This document shows positions 59,026-59,453 of a stretch of 59,453 nt of DNA, in pieces. Location: assembly GCA_017993835.1 (NCBI GenBank), contig JAGOLX010000038.1, positions 1-59,453 of the forward strand, given 5' to 3'. This stretch comes from Phycisphaerae bacterium. GTDB taxonomy: Bacteria; Planctomycetota; Phycisphaerae; Sedimentisphaerales; Anaerobacaceae. Made by a program: the position numbers and the translations under genes. How positions within the stretch are numbered: position 1 is the first letter of the stretch; every line of letters begins with the position of its first letter. The notes under the pieces were generated by a model. The model worked only from the letters and a program-made list of their open reading frames with translations, made no database searches and was not told the origin of the DNA.

Positions 59026-59453
59026 CCGAACCTGGACGCTCTCGAGACCGGGGCTCCGGATACAGGCGGATACAGGGAACAGCTGGCGTTTTTGAGTCTC
59101 CCTATATCGCATACTGATCGCCCACGATCCATCCCACACCCTACACGCGATGGCCGTCCGCATCCCTCACGGCCTTCTTCACCACGGAGGACGCCGGGCA
59201 CACGAGGCCTTCGCCCTCATGCGGCTTCTTCCATCCTACACCGTCAATTCCTACCGCCATATTGCCCGATCCGGGCGAAATTGTCAAGAAGAAGCAACCG
59301 ACAGGCGGATGGGATTCGTCATGCTGAGCTGTCACGGATCGGGTTAAGACCAGCCACCGGGGATCGGGTCAAAACCAGCCAGTGTTCTTTGCCATTTCGT
59401 ACCCGTTCTGTCCTCGCCCTGCAAGGGAATTTGTGGTGACCAATCCATTCGAT
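59026..59453. other. Terminal stretch without a supported gene
   Basis: Short open frames lack ribosome sites or family resemblance. At about 59335-59383 is a two-unit repeat, GATCGGGTTAAGACCAGCCA and GATCGGGTCAAAACCAGCCA, 24 bases apart, resembling transposon-end or extragenic repeat text. Confidence 0.5.

Overview
The window looks like chromosomal DNA of a Planctomycetota bacterium, probably of the Phycisphaerae/Sedimentisphaerales type. This is inferred from content, not from a marker gene: high GC, many secreted glycosidases with discoidin domains, a PEP-CTERM protein, a GLUG-repeat adhesin, a giant M56 receptor paired with a BlaI repressor, and intergenic regions crowded with short dispersed palindromic repeats. 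No rRNA, tRNA or CRISPR array was seen.

Layout. 1-4275: a GH95-like glycosidase (cut by the left edge) diverges from a HAF-repeat membrane-anchored protein. 4827-15840: a carbohydrate block. A secreted GH51 arabinofuranosidase on the + strand converges on a five-gene minus-strand operon: unclassified 814-aa secreted protein, SSS symporter, GH5 mannanase-like enzyme, AGE-family cellobiose 2-epimerase, GH130 mannosylglucose phosphorylase. The last two are the known pair that turns mannobiose into mannosyl-glucose and then mannose-1-phosphate plus glucose, so the operon reads as a beta-mannan pathway. 15994-25242: a Cys-rich unknown protein, a 1434-aa SNF2 helicase with a small downstream gene, alanine aminotransferase AlaC, a CPBP protease homologue that appears to have lost its catalytic core, and a GntR-slipin pair.

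25846-36433 is the most striking part. A BlaI-type repressor has its operator lying exactly between -35 and -10, and is followed by a 3357-residue M56 (BlaR1-like) membrane peptidase. Its roughly 2980-residue extracytoplasmic region contains triplicated modules, a SecD P1-head-like domain, LamG, TPR/HEAT-like repeats and a beta-helix.

36811-44920: a PEP-CTERM protein with a clear terminator, an RGL11/FG-GAP-like propeller protein, an HNH-AP2 endonuclease and a decayed paralogue, a RAYT transposase bounded by near-perfect 29-bp inverted repeats, and an astacin-type protease. 45551-49614: the housekeeping run gap-pgk-rpe-accD on the minus strand. 50224-59453: a GLUG protein, a ParE-type toxin-antitoxin pair, a second RAYT transposase, a GH89 alpha-N-acetylglucosaminidase flanked by 155-bp direct repeats, and a secreted protein made of five tandem chagasin-type (I42) cysteine protease inhibitor domains.

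Several repeat families occur two or more times in the gaps. Two of them contribute coding sequence or sit inside operons. Two RAYT genes offer a plausible, unproven source of the palindromes.
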